A stretch of 64,000 nucleotides of DNA, from NCBI RefSeq assembly GCF_030816615.1, contig NZ_JAUSYD010000001.1:4238501-4302500 (forward strand). The letters run 5' to 3'. This DNA is from Streptomyces sp. B1I3 (GTDB taxonomy: Bacteria; Actinomycetota; Actinomycetes; Streptomycetales; Streptomycetaceae). Each line of letters starts with the position of its first letter. Positions within the stretch are counted from its first letter, which is position 1. Both the position numbers and the translations under genes were made by a program. A model generated the notes under the pieces. That model made no database searches. It was given only the letters and a program-made list of their open reading frames with translations, and was not told the DNA's origin. This document shows positions 49,672 through 58,712 of the stretch, one piece after another.

Positions 49672-50154
49672 ATGACGACGGACAGCGGAAGCACCCCACC
49701 CGTGAGCACCGGGGCCCGGCTCGCTCTGATCGACACGGCCCTCGCCCTGCCCTTCCCGGCGGGGGAGGAGAGCGAGGACAGCGGGGTGCGCAGCAGCGGC
49801 CCCGGGTACCACCTGATCACCCTGCAGGCGAGCAGGGACTTCTGGGACGACCGGTCGCCCGAGCTCGTGGAGCCCGCGGAGCAGGAGATCGAGGACGAGT
49901 TCGGTGTGCTCGCCACAGCGTTGACCGGTCGCTGGGGAGAGCCGGAGACCGTGGACCTCTGGCCCTACCTCGAAGCAGTGGACGGCTCCCCTCCGGAGCC
50001 CATGGGGCAACTCTGCAGTCTGGCGGGGAGCATGCAGGTCTGGCGCGTCCCGGGAAGCGGACGGTGGATCGGCCTGGCCGTGGGGCAGGCCGATCCCGAA
50101 TTCCCCATCTGGCTGCTGGCGGCGGTGGGTGGGACGGGGACGCTGCCCGGGTGA
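49672..50154 (+). CDS. Uncharacterised 160-aa protein
   Basis: I do not recognise the family. The 160-residue acidic protein has no signal peptide; it contains GYHLITLQASRDFWDDRSPE, then EFGVLATALTGRWGEPETVD and a Trp-rich end (WRVPGSGRWIGLAVGQ, FPIWLLAAV). The pattern of short strands with a Trp-rich core suggests a small alpha/beta fold. ATG 49672 lies 12 bases after a weak AGGATC element. It sits between the chitinase 2 terminator and the convergent clamp gene. Confidence 0.6.
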   Translation: MTTDSGSTPPVSTGARLALIDTALALPFPAGEESEDSGVRSSGPGYHLITLQASRDFWDDRSPELVEPAEQEIEDEFGVLATALTGRWGEPETVDLWPYLEAVDGSPPEPMGQLCSLAGSMQVWRVPGSGRWIGLAVGQADPEFPIWLLAAVGGTGTLPG

Positions 50155-50203
50155 ATCGGTGGACCGCCCAGCGCGGGGCGGGGCCACCGGCCCGTGGCCA
50201 CCT

Positions 50204-51322
50204 TCAGAGCATCGCGGGTTTCACGGACATCAGCAGGTGCCGGTAGGCCGGGTTCTCCGTGTCCTCCCCACCCGTGAGCAGGGCCCGGCGCCCCGGTCCC
50301 ATCAGGCTCAGGCGGACCGTCTCGCCGTCGAAGGACGAAAGAGCGTCCATGAGGTAGGCGGGGTTGAAGGCCACCGTCATCTCCTCCGCGCCCTCCACGG
50401 TGGCCGGCAAGCTCTGCGAGGCCACATCGTCCTCGTAACCGGCCTGCAGCAGCACCGATCCGCCCGGGCCGCCCGAGAAGCTCATCTGCAGCGGGCTGCC
50501 ACCGTCCGCGACCACCGAGACGCGCTTGACCGCCTCGGCCAGCCGGGCCCGGTCCGTCACCGCCTCGGTGGGGCCGTCCATCGCGAACAGCTTGTCGTGG
50601 TGGGGCAGCCGGCCGTCCAGCAGGCGCACCGTCGACCGCATGCCGGCGTGCTCGAACCCCACCGAGCCCCCGTCCACCGCCACGCTGACCAGGCCCGGCC
50701 GGCCGAGCGAGCGGGCGATCTCCGTCAGGCGGCGGGCCGACACCACCACGTCGGCCGCCACATCGGGGGCCGTCGCCTTCCAGGGCAGGGTGTGGACCGC
50801 GAAGCGGTACCGGTCGGTCGCCGCGAGCGTCATCGTCGAGCCGTCGAGCACGAGCCGGATGCCGGTGAGCGTCGGCAGTGTGTCGTCCCGGCCGGCGGCC
50901 ACCGCCACGTGAGCGACCGCCGCGGCGAACTCCGGCGCGTCCACGGCTCCCCGGACCTCCGGCAGCGACGGCGGAGCGGGGTAGTCGTCGAGCGGCAGGA
51001 GCGAGAGCCCGAAGCGGGCGCCGTCCCCCGTCACCGTGAAGCGGGACCCCTCCGTCGCGCACTCCACCGGCCCGTCGGGCAGCACCTTGCAGATGTCGAG
51101 CAACCGCCGCCCCATGACGAGCACCGTGCCCGCCCGTTCGGTACAGGCCTCGGCCTCGACGCACGCCGAGGCCTCGAAGTCCAGACCGGAGACCCGCAGC
51201 CGGCCGTCCGCCGCGTCGAGCAGGAGCCCGCCCAGGACGGGCACGGGCGACCTGGCCGGCAGTACCCGCGCGGCCCACGCCACGGCATCGGTCAGTGCGC
51301 CACGCTCGATGCGGAACCTCAT
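50204..51322 (-). CDS. DNA polymerase III beta clamp paralogue
   Basis: The 372-residue protein has three repeated clamp domains: MRFRIERGALTDAVAWAARV, SPVPVLGGLLLDA and GLDFEASAC in the first; YPAPPSLPEV, LTGIRLVLDGSTMTLAATDR, YRFAVHT in the second; LLDGRLPHHDKLF and a C-terminal AYRHLLMSVKP in the third. The essential dnaN normally sits at oriC beside dnaA; there is no such context here, so this is a second, accessory clamp. It could serve a specialised polymerase or act during stress, which is inference. ATG 51322 was chosen where the family begins. It is divergent from the PucR-like regulator gene. Confidence 0.88.
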   Translation of the reverse strand: MRFRIERGALTDAVAWAARVLPARSPVPVLGGLLLDAADGRLRVSGLDFEASACVEAEACTERAGTVLVMGRRLLDICKVLPDGPVECATEGSRFTVTGDGARFGLSLLPLDDYPAPPSLPEVRGAVDAPEFAAAVAHVAVAAGRDDTLPTLTGIRLVLDGSTMTLAATDRYRFAVHTLPWKATAPDVAADVVVSARRLTEIARSLGRPGLVSVAVDGGSVGFEHAGMRSTVRLLDGRLPHHDKLFAMDGPTEAVTDRARLAEAVKRVSVVADGGSPLQMSFSGGPGGSVLLQAGYEDDVASQSLPATVEGAEEMTVAFNPAYLMDALSSFDGETVRLSLMGPGRRALLTGGEDTENPAYRHLLMSVKPAML

Positions 51323-51657
51323 GGCAGGGACCCTTCTCGTCCGGGCATACGACACGGTCGAGAAGCACGCTATGCGGCACCACCGACAACCACGTGCGGC
51401 CGGCGGCAGCGACCACCCCCGTAGGCCGCTGCCGCCGTGCTCTCCGGCGAAGCCCGACGCCGTGCGACGCCGCCGTGATCCGGGACGTCACCGACGTCCC
51501 CCGACACTCCCGGTCGTCCCGGAACACCGTGGGGACTCTAGGGGGACGAGGGTGCGACGGGGAGATTCAGGTCGCACTGCGAGGGTATTCACGGGGTACC
51601 GGACCGCACAGCGGACCAGTACTGTGCACTCCGGTTTCGGGTACGAGCGGGGGAGAT
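51323..51657. other. Divergent intergenic region, clamp paralogue and PucR-like gene
   Basis: A 335-base gap. A perfect inverted repeat GGGACGTC-ACC-GACGTCCC at 51482-51500 could be an operator for the regulator encoded at 51658 or another factor. The remaining sequence shows no gene that I can support. Confidence 0.45.
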
Positions 51658-53166
51658 GTGCGCGCGCGGGAACGGGCCGACGACGTACTGCTGATGTACC
51701 GGCTCGCGCGGACGGGCGGATCGCAGGAACTGCTGCGCCGGCTGGCCCACCGGGCCGAGGGCTGGGCCGGGCTCCTCGACGCCGACGGCACCGTACTCCA
51801 GGCCGTGGCCGGCACCACCCGCCGGCCGGGACACGAGGCCGCGGACCTCGCCGCTCGGGGCACGCGGGAGCTCACGGCCCGGGGCGCCCGCGCGCACTCC
51901 CTCGACACCGAAGGGTGCACCGCCCGGCTGCTCCCCCTCGACCGGGCTCCCGAGGGCGGCCGTGCGACCGTCCTCGCCGTCGTCGCGCCCCGGCCGTTGC
52001 CCGACGGGCTGGCCACGTTGATGGCCGACGCGACGATGCCCCTGGCCCTGTCCTGGGCGTCCGAGAGCCTCGAACGCAGACGCCGCCGGGTCGACCTCGC
52101 GGAGTCCAGGGGACGGGAAGCGGTGCTGCACCTGCTGATGACGGGTCAGCTCTCCATCGCCCATCAGGTGGCCGGCGCGCTGCGGCCGAGACTCCCCGAC
52201 CCCGTGCGGGTCTGCGTCGTCGAGTGCTCGGGCGGACAGCGGGACGAGGTGGCCCGGATCTGCGCGGACGCCTCCGGCGGCAGGACGTGGATCGTGCGCT
52301 GCCCGGTGTACGCACGCCATCTGATCCTGATCATGCCGGCGGAGGAGGGGGGCGCGGAGCCGGGAGACCACCGCACGCGGGAGGCCGGCGACCCGCTCGA
52401 CCTGGCCGTGGCCGGCCTGGTGGACGACTGCGTCGTCGGCGTCAGCGAGGAGGTGCCGCTGTCCGGCACGGCGACCGCCTACCGGCAGGCCTTCCACGCG
52501 CTCGCCGTCGCCCGGCCCCTCCCCGGCCGTCACGCCAGGTTCGGCGCCGCACCCGAACCCGCCCTGGCCGTCGGGAGCCTGGGGGCGCGCTGGGCGGACG
52601 AGCTCCTGGCGCCGCTGCTCACCCATCTGCCGCGCCGCTCCCAGGACCCGGGCAGCCAGGAACTCGCGGCGACCGCCGTCTCCTGGCTGGCCTTCTCCTC
52701 CCTCTCCACCCAGCACCTGAAGATCCACCGCAACACCCTGGCCGCCCGCCTGAAGCTGATCGGCGAACTGCTCGGGCTGGACCTGCACCGCGTCGGGGAC
52801 CAGGCAGCCCTCGATCTCGCCCTCCGCATCAGAGCCACCCCGGCGCCGTACCGCGCCGACGGCCGGAACGCCGACGCGTCCGGCGGCCTCGAATCGGTCC
52901 TGCGCGCACCCGGGGTGCGGGACTGGGCCGCCGGGCAGCTGCGCCTCGTCGCGCCGGCCGGCCCGGCGGCCGAGGAGACGCTGCGGACATGGCTGCGCTG
53001 CGAGGCCCGACTGACCCCGACCGCGGCTGAGCTCGGCATCTCGGTGCCGGGCGCCCGCAAACGCATCACCCGGCTCGAAACCGTCCTGCGCCGCTCGTTG
53101 CTCCAGGCCCCCAGTGCGCGGTACGACCTGTGGCTGGCGTTCAGGGCGGTGGACCTCGCCGCCTGA
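51658..53166 (+). CDS. PucR-type transcriptional regulator
   Basis: The 502-residue protein lacks an obvious N-terminal ligand domain of the purine catabolism type but has a GAF-like first part (RLAHRAEGWAGLLDADGTVL, residues 20-130), a middle GGDEF-like region and two C-terminal helix-turn-helix modules: LKIHRNTLAARLKLIGELLG (PucR type) near 360 and TPTAAELGISVPGARKRITR near 455. It probably controls a nearby operon by binding the inverted repeat in the upstream gap. The GTG start 51658 follows GGGGGAGAT. The ligand is unknown. Confidence 0.75.
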   Translation: MRARERADDVLLMYRLARTGGSQELLRRLAHRAEGWAGLLDADGTVLQAVAGTTRRPGHEAADLAARGTRELTARGARAHSLDTEGCTARLLPLDRAPEGGRATVLAVVAPRPLPDGLATLMADATMPLALSWASESLERRRRRVDLAESRGREAVLHLLMTGQLSIAHQVAGALRPRLPDPVRVCVVECSGGQRDEVARICADASGGRTWIVRCPVYARHLILIMPAEEGGAEPGDHRTREAGDPLDLAVAGLVDDCVVGVSEEVPLSGTATAYRQAFHALAVARPLPGRHARFGAAPEPALAVGSLGARWADELLAPLLTHLPRRSQDPGSQELAATAVSWLAFSSLSTQHLKIHRNTLAARLKLIGELLGLDLHRVGDQAALDLALRIRATPAPYRADGRNADASGGLESVLRAPGVRDWAAGQLRLVAPAGPAAEETLRTWLRCEARLTPTAAELGISVPGARKRITRLETVLRRSLLQAPSARYDLWLAFRAVDLAA

Positions 53167-53235
53167 GCCGTCGGGCGCCGAGCGCCGGGCGCCGGGCGCC
53201 GAACTCCGCGCTCCGAGTTCCGGGCCCGTGAGCTC

Positions 53236-53268
53236 CTGAGCCCCTTGAGCCCTTGAGCCCTTGAGCCC
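53236..53268. repeat. Tandem TTGAGCCC octamers
   Basis: TTGAGCCC occurs three times in a row (53245, 53253, 53261), preceded by a degenerate CTGAGCCC copy, just after the PucR-like gene. A GC-rich GGGCGCC repeat lies just before it (53180-53200). Confidence 0.8.
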
Positions 53269-53325
53269 GAGCCCATGGGGCCGAGGGCCGAGGAGACAGC
53301 CGGTGCCGGTGCGGGGCCCCGGGGT

Positions 53326-55179
53326 TCAGCCCGTCTTCGTGTAGGTCAGACTCTCCCCGGTCTCCGGGATCTCCCGGCGCAGGGTCCCGTCGGGCAGCAG
53401 GGTCAGGACGGTGGGCCTGCCCGGGGTGCACGACGTCATCGGCTCGCCGGCGGTGACCTCGGAGGGGCCGATGCGGACGGGGGAGCCGGAGGCCGGCTCG
53501 GCCTGCAGGGCGGCCTCGAAGACGCAGTGGTAGGAGCCTCCGGTGTCCAGCGGGCCCTCGGCGGTGAGGGACAGGACCGTGTCCCCGACTTCGCCCTGCC
53601 GGATGACCAGGTCACGGGTGGACCGGCCCGCGCCGTTGTCGATGGAGCCCGACCAGGAGCCCACATAGTCGGCGGGGATCGCGCCCGCGGTGTTCTTCCC
53701 GTCATCGGAGAGGGCCGGCGAGGGATCGGGGCCTTCCGTGCCGGAAGCCTCCGTGCCGGAGCCTCCCGCGTCGGCGAAAGGGGAGCCTGTCGTGGACGCG
53801 GTGGGCGTGGGGGACGCCGTGCCGTGTCCGTCACCACCGCGCATGAAGGAGTAGACCGACCAGCCCGCCCCGATCGCGACGACCAGCGCCACCGCGACCA
53901 GCAGCACCGTCGAGCCCGCCGAACGCCGGCGCACCGGGCCGGGGGCCGGGAAGTGCGGTGCGGGCGGGATGTACGGGGGCGTGGGCCCGTAGCCGTTGCC
54001 GTAACCCGGGGCGGGCTGCGGCGGGTAGGCATACGAGCCCTGCGGGGCGGGCTGTTGCGGGTAGCCGTACGAGGCCTGCGGGGCCGGCTGCGGGGTGGAC
54101 TGCGGCGGGTAGGCGGACGAGGGCTGCGGTGGTGGTGCGTCGGGACCCGCCAGGGTGGGCATCGCGTGGACGGGGCCGGGCGGTCGCTGAGGCGCGGGCG
54201 GGGTGGCCGGCTTCTCTTGCGGGCCGCTTTCGGGGCCCGCGAGGCCCTCCGGGTCCTCGGAATCGAGCAACTCCACCGCGTGCCTGCCCAGCTGGGCGAT
54301 CAGGGCGCCGGGCAGCCAGGGCTCGGCGGTCTCCGGAGCACCGAGCCGCTCCAGGACGGCGTCTGTCGAGGGCCGCGCGGCCGGGTCCTTCGCCAGACAG
54401 TCCCGGATCAGCTCGACCAGGTCGACGGGGACGCCGGTGAGGTCGGGATCCTCCTGCGCGATCCGGTACATCAGGGCGTGGCCCCCGTTGTCCGCGCCCC
54501 CGAACGGAAGCCGCCCGGTGGCGGCGTACGCCAGTACGGAGCCGAGGCAGAACACGTCGCAGGCGGGGGTCACGCGCTCGCCGCGTACCTGTTCGGGCGC
54601 CATGAAGCCGGGTGAGCCGATCAGCGCGCCGGTGCGGGTGAGACCACCGTCGACGGCGGTCTCCAGGGCTCTGGCGATGCCGAAGTCGATGACCCGGGGG
54701 CCGTCGATCGTCATCAGGACGTTGGACGGCTTCAGGTCGCGGTGGACGAGCCCCGCCCGGTGGATGTCCTGCAGGGCGCTCGCGAGCCCGGCGCCCAGGA
54801 CACGGACGGAACGCTCGGGGAGCGGGCCGTACGCCCCCGAATCGGCCGCCGGGGCCCCGGGGCGGCCCGAGACGATCCGGTGGAGGGCGGGACCGGCGAC
54901 GTAACCGGTGGCCACCCACGGCACTGCGGCGTCGATGTCCGCGTCGAGGACCGGGGCGGTCCAGGGGCCGCCGACCTGCCGCGCAGCCTGCACCTCCGCC
55001 CGGAAGCGGTCGCGGAACTGCTGCTGCTCCGCGAGCTCCGGACGGACCAGCTTGATGGCGACGGTGCGTCCCCGGTCGGAGCGGGCCAGGAAGACCTGGC
55101 CCATTCCGCCGGCGCCGAGGCACCCGAGCAGGCGGTAGTTCCCGATGCGTTGCGGATCGCCGGAGCCCAGCTTCTCCAT
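53326..55179 (-). CDS. Membrane Ser/Thr protein kinase (PknB-type), second paralogue
   Basis: The 617-residue kinase shares the catalytic domain of the gene at 44780: GAGGMGQVFLARSDRG, TVAIKLVRPEL, HRDLKPSNVLM, VIDFGIARALE, GSPGFMAPEQ. It then has a Pro/Gln/Tyr-rich linker (PQPAPQASYGYPQQPAPQG-type), one membrane segment (AGSTVLLVAVALVVAIGAGW) and a small extracellular domain with a Cys pair (YHCVFEAALQ, TSCTPGRP). I chose ATG 55179, preceded by GAGGAAG; the longer upstream frame is a repeat-rich artefact. The kinase probably senses a surface signal, and is independent of the chitinases. Confidence 0.9.
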   Translation of the reverse strand: MEKLGSGDPQRIGNYRLLGCLGAGGMGQVFLARSDRGRTVAIKLVRPELAEQQQFRDRFRAEVQAARQVGGPWTAPVLDADIDAAVPWVATGYVAGPALHRIVSGRPGAPAADSGAYGPLPERSVRVLGAGLASALQDIHRAGLVHRDLKPSNVLMTIDGPRVIDFGIARALETAVDGGLTRTGALIGSPGFMAPEQVRGERVTPACDVFCLGSVLAYAATGRLPFGGADNGGHALMYRIAQEDPDLTGVPVDLVELIRDCLAKDPAARPSTDAVLERLGAPETAEPWLPGALIAQLGRHAVELLDSEDPEGLAGPESGPQEKPATPPAPQRPPGPVHAMPTLAGPDAPPPQPSSAYPPQSTPQPAPQASYGYPQQPAPQGSYAYPPQPAPGYGNGYGPTPPYIPPAPHFPAPGPVRRRSAGSTVLLVAVALVVAIGAGWSVYSFMRGGDGHGTASPTPTASTTGSPFADAGGSGTEASGTEGPDPSPALSDDGKNTAGAIPADYVGSWSGSIDNGAGRSTRDLVIRQGEVGDTVLSLTAEGPLDTGGSYHCVFEAALQAEPASGSPVRIGPSEVTAGEPMTSCTPGRPTVLTLLPDGTLRREIPETGESLTYTKTG

Positions 55180-55280
55180 GTGCGCTTCCTCCCCGTACGG
55201 CCGTGGTGGGCCGTGGTCGAGAATAGCGGCGGGTTCCCTCGGCCGGACCGGGGACGGACGGGAGCCGGGTCCGCGGGTGC

Positions 55281-55322
55281 CGCCGTCGGGGGAACAGCGC
55301 CCGCCGTCGGGGGAACAGCGCC
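55281..55322. repeat. Tandem 21-bp repeat upstream of kinase
   Basis: The unit CGCCGTCGGGGGAACAGCGCC occurs twice in succession (55281-55301, 55302-55322), about 100 bases upstream of the kinase start. Confidence 0.85.
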
Positions 55323-56628
55323 CGCGCGGGCGGTTCCCTAACCGGGTTGCTATTGATGACGAGGAAACGTGAGGACTGCTCACACATTCCTTCGAGCGCG
55401 TCAGCCTTTTGCGCATGGCTGCGCGTCGCGGCGGTTATCCGCGAGCTGATTTCGCTACCCACAGGTAATAAATGGATTTGCCGAAGCGGCTAGTGGCCGA
55501 CCACGCGAAGAACGCCGCATTGCGGGCAGGGGGACGTATTGCGGAATATCGGACGGGGACGGTCGGAATTGTTCGTGCGGTCAGCGGTGACGAAGTGTGT
55601 TCACACCTATGGAGACGCTGTGTGGCGGCGCAGCGGTTGCAGTCCGGTTCGCCGGCGGTCGGAGGGCGTGCACGGCCGGGCGCCGGGAGGGCCCGCGGTG
55701 CCCGGCGCGGGCTCGGTGAAGTCCCCCTGGCCCGGGCGGGTTCCGATGCCCTCCGGGCCGGCGGCCGGGCCGCGTCCGGCACGCTTCACCCCGCGCCCGG
55801 AGGTGCGGGAAGCCTCTGCTCGCACGGCGCCTGACAGGGCGTCGCCGGCCCGGCGGAAGCGGCGGCTCCAAGGCGCGGCGGCACCGGCCGGATAGGCCGC
55901 CAATGGTCCACACCTTCGGTCGTCACGGCCGGGGTGGATCCCCCCCGGTCGGGTGCCCGCCGGACACCCGGCCGGGGTGGATCCTCCCGGTCGGGTGCCC
56001 GCCGGACACCCGGTGGGGAACTCCGGCGGTGGGTGCGCGACCGCCCGTCCGGCCCGGCGTGGACCCGGCGGCGGGGCGGGGTGTTCGCGGGGCCCCGGCC
56101 CTACGTGCCCGGCGGGGCGCGGGGGGCGCGAGATCGGCCGGATCGGGCTCAACCCGGGGCGGTGGTCACCGTTCGGCGGCCGAACCGGGCGCGGCGGGGC
56201 ATGGGATTCGGTCATTGCGGGAGGGTAGGTGGGCCCGGCGCGTTCCAGAGGCGGATGGCCTCTACCGGACATCACCGACCCCGCTCCGTGATCATGTGAT
56301 TACATACCGCAGAGTAAGTGGAATGTGGAGGGCTTCAATAGGTGCCCCGGATGCAGCTTGGTGACATTTTCGCGCCGCCGGGCGGGCTCGGAGGCGCCTG
56401 GAGGGGAAATCGCGGATCGGATCCGTCCGCTTGTGCCGGTGAGCCGTTGACTGGTTCACGTCCGAGATCTAATGTCTGCGGAAAGTAGCGTGATGGCGCG
56501 TAAGTGTTCCTGGGAAAAGCAAACGGTTTACCGGTCAACCTGATTTGACTCCGCGGCGCCTTTGATGAGTGCGTGCAGCGCGCGTGATTGTTTCCGGGGT
56601 CGGTTGAATCAGTGAACGAGGGGGAGCA
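55323..56628. other. Large gene-poor region left of the regulator block
   Basis: About 1.3 kb with no gene I can support. The first third is AT-richer and includes a GTGTTCACAC element; open frames here (for example from 55472) have no binding site or known product. The middle carries a tandem hairpin repeat (55931-56015). The end has a GTGATCATGTGATTACATAC element near 56290 and TGTTCCTGGG near 56506. It probably holds promoters for the regulators that follow. Confidence 0.45.
55931..56015. repeat. Tandem 43-bp hairpin repeat
   Basis: Two near-identical units start with GGGGTGGATC at 55931 and 55974 (43-base period). Each contains CGGGTG-CCCGCCGGA-CACCCG, a hairpin-forming sequence. Confidence 0.8.
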
Positions 56629-57417
56629 ATGGGTTCGGGGGTGACGGATGCGCCTGAAGGTATGCGCGGTGCTGATTCCGTGGAGCGTGCACTCTTAGAG
56701 GCGCGGGCGCTGATCGAGTCCTCGGTGTCGATGCACCGCAGCCGGCCGGGGGGTGCCTCGCTGCTGGTGAGGGCGGACGACGGCTCGGTGGACAAGGCCG
56801 TGAAGCGCGTCATGGCGGGTGCCAAGTATTCGGCGCACCTCGCGGTCACCGGCAACTGGAAGCACTCGTCGGTGGTGATCAGGGCGGTGGCCGCGGCAGT
56901 GGCGCAGCCCGCGGCACCGAGGAGACGGGGCCAGCTCGCCGTGCGGCTGCTCGCGGCGGGCCGGGCGCTCGAACTGTCCGCCGACAGCCATCAGGGCTTC
57001 GCCGAGACGTCGCTGGAAGTGCGCATGACCAGCGGTGAGCTGCGCGAGGCGCTGATCGTCGACGGCCGGACCGCTCTGGTGCAGTCGGGCGACGGATCGG
57101 GCGGGAGGCACGCGGCGGTCGTCACGGACCCCGCGGCGGTGGGCGCGCTCGATCTGCTCTTCGCCGGAGCCTGGGCCGTCGCTCGGCCCGTCGCCGACGA
57201 ACTCCGGCTGGAGGGCAGTCTGCGCGGCGAACTGGCGCGGCGGATCCTGGAGCAACTTCGCGCGGGGCGCACCGACGACGTGGCCGCCCGGGAGATCGAC
57301 GTGTCACTGCGCACCTACCGGCGCCATGTCGCCGCGATCATGCGCGTGCTCGGGGCGAACTCCCGCTTCCAGGCGGGAGTCCGCGCCGTGGAGCTCGGGT
57401 TACTGGAACGGTGCTGA
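56629..57417 (+). CDS. LuxR-type regulator of the PLD-like family
   Basis: The 262-residue protein ends in a LuxR-type helix-turn-helix (LARRILEQLRAGRTDDVAAR, then EIDVSLRTYRRHVAAIMRVL). Its first 180 residues resemble the PLD-like sensory region of the two regulators at 15.3-17.5 kb but with a shorter N-terminus (ALLEARALIESSVSMHRS, SLEVRMTSGELREALIVDGR). No HKD catalytic motifs are seen. ATG 56629 follows GAGGGGGAGC. It is followed after 52 bases by a paralogue, and both head the IclR-SARP block, so they are likely cluster regulators. Confidence 0.75.
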   Translation: MGSGVTDAPEGMRGADSVERALLEARALIESSVSMHRSRPGGASLLVRADDGSVDKAVKRVMAGAKYSAHLAVTGNWKHSSVVIRAVAAAVAQPAAPRRRGQLAVRLLAAGRALELSADSHQGFAETSLEVRMTSGELREALIVDGRTALVQSGDGSGGRHAAVVTDPAAVGALDLLFAGAWAVARPVADELRLEGSLRGELARRILEQLRAGRTDDVAAREIDVSLRTYRRHVAAIMRVLGANSRFQAGVRAVELGLLERC

Positions 57418-57469
57418 TCCGTCGGTCAGTGCGCTGACACCAGCTGTGGAGCAACGGGGGCAACCAAGG

Positions 57470-58369
57470 ATGACGAGGACCACACCTGAGACCGGCCCGA
57501 GCGCGGAGAGCGGCGAAGGGCGGAGACCCGAGGGGCCCGGCGGGGACCCGCTCGGCCCGCCGGCCAGCGGCCCGGAGGGCCCGGAGGAGGGGCAGGACGC
57601 CATAGAGCAGGCGCTGCTCCAGGTCCGGGCACTGATCGAGTCGACGGTGGAGCGGCACCGCAGCAGGGTCTCGTGGGATCACCAGATCGTCGCCGTGGAC
57701 GGCCGGAAGGAACGATTGCTGGACGAGGCCCGCAAGCTCGTCCTGATGGCCCGGTCGACCATAGACGTGGTGCTGGCCTCCGGTCCGAGCTGCGGGGCGG
57801 AGGCCAGGGCGCCCCTGCGGGAGCTGACGTACGTGGTGCCCGACACCGTCCATATGCGGCTGCTGTGCTCCCCGGCCATGATCGACGAGGACTTCGTACG
57901 CGAACAGCTCGACCAGGGCACCCCCGTCGAGGTCCGGGTGGCCCGGGTTCCACCCCTGCAGGCCCTCATCGTGGACGGAACGGTGGCGCTCGTCTCGGCC
58001 GAGTCGTCGACCGGCCGCCGGGCGTCGCTCATCAAGGTGCCCGACGTCATCAGCACGCTCCGTACGCTCTACGAGGGCGTGTGGCGCAACGCGGTGCCGG
58101 CGTACGCGCGCATCACCTTCGGCGACCACTGCCGCACGGATCTCGCCCGGCGGATACTCGGGGCCCTGCGCGCCGGAGTCACCGACGAGGTGGCCGCACG
58201 GGAACTCATCGTCTCCGTACGCACCTACCGGCGTTACGTCGCGGAGATCATGACCCTCCTGGACGCCAGTTCCCGTTTCCAGGCGGGGGTCAGAGCAGCC
58301 GAACTCGGCCTGCTGGGCGGTATCGAGGGACCGGGACGGCCGCCGGCCCCGCTCACCGACGGGACCTGA
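57470..58369 (+). CDS. LuxR-type regulator of the PLD-like family, paralogue
   Basis: The 299-residue protein has a disordered N-terminus (1-45), a PLD-like sensory region (ALLQVRALIESTVERHRSRV, then PVEVRVARVPPLQALIVDGT) and a C-terminal helix-turn-helix (LARRILGALRAGVTDEVAAR, ELIVSVRTYRRYVAEIMTLL) almost identical to its neighbour. I chose ATG 57470; a longer upstream frame overlaps the previous gene and has no binding site. The duplication, spacing and shared direction suggest regulators of the same pathway. Confidence 0.75.
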   Translation: MTRTTPETGPSAESGEGRRPEGPGGDPLGPPASGPEGPEEGQDAIEQALLQVRALIESTVERHRSRVSWDHQIVAVDGRKERLLDEARKLVLMARSTIDVVLASGPSCGAEARAPLRELTYVVPDTVHMRLLCSPAMIDEDFVREQLDQGTPVEVRVARVPPLQALIVDGTVALVSAESSTGRRASLIKVPDVISTLRTLYEGVWRNAVPAYARITFGDHCRTDLARRILGALRAGVTDEVAARELIVSVRTYRRYVAEIMTLLDASSRFQAGVRAAELGLLGGIEGPGRPPAPLTDGT

Positions 58370-58390
58370 CGGAGCGGAGGCGGCGGCCGG

Positions 58391-58408
58391 TGCTGGCAGC
58401 TTCCTGAA
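58391..58408. repeat. 18-bp repeat, copy 1 (regulator side)
   Basis: TGCTGGCAGCTTCCTGAA occurs here and exactly at 61841-61858. It lies between the second PLD-like regulator and the IclR gene and continues as AGTTGCCG, similar to the inverted repeat at 17535. It is a candidate operator. Confidence 0.75.
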
Positions 58409-58550
58409 GTTGCCGTTGTCGGGCCGGGAAGCGGACGGCTACAACTGGCAGCGTCGACGGACGGCCGCGACCGGCTGCGTCGACCGGGTGCGCCTGCGTG
58501 CCCCGGCGCAGTACCGCCACGAAGTACCGCTGACGCGAGGTGCGAACACG

Positions 58551-58712
58551 ATGAAGGCCGGCACGAGCGGCGGACGGGTCCGCCGCCACAGGGCTGCGGT
58601 TCTCCGCAGAGGTCCGCTGGTCCTGCCGCGTGCGGGAGGGTGTGCCGCGCTCCTCCTGCGGCGTGCCGAACCGGCCGGTGCGCCGGCCGAGTCCCTGGAG
58701 AGTGTTCGATGA
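58551..58712 (+). CDS. Very small basic protein, coupled to IclR gene
   Basis: A 53-residue Arg-rich product (KAGTSGGRVRRHRAAVLRRG at the start) ends in TGA overlapping the IclR ATG (ATGA). No clear binding site precedes its ATG, and the composition is what random GC-rich frames give, so I am unsure it is real; the coupling is the main support. A leader-peptide role is possible. Confidence 0.3.
   Translation: MKAGTSGGRVRRHRAAVLRRGPLVLPRAGGCAALLLRRAEPAGAPAESLESVR

Noticed and set aside
55472..55834. 120-codon open frame in the gene-poor border
   Set aside because: Starts plausibly (MDLPKRLVADHAKN) but has no binding site and becomes Arg/Gly-rich; not enough support.
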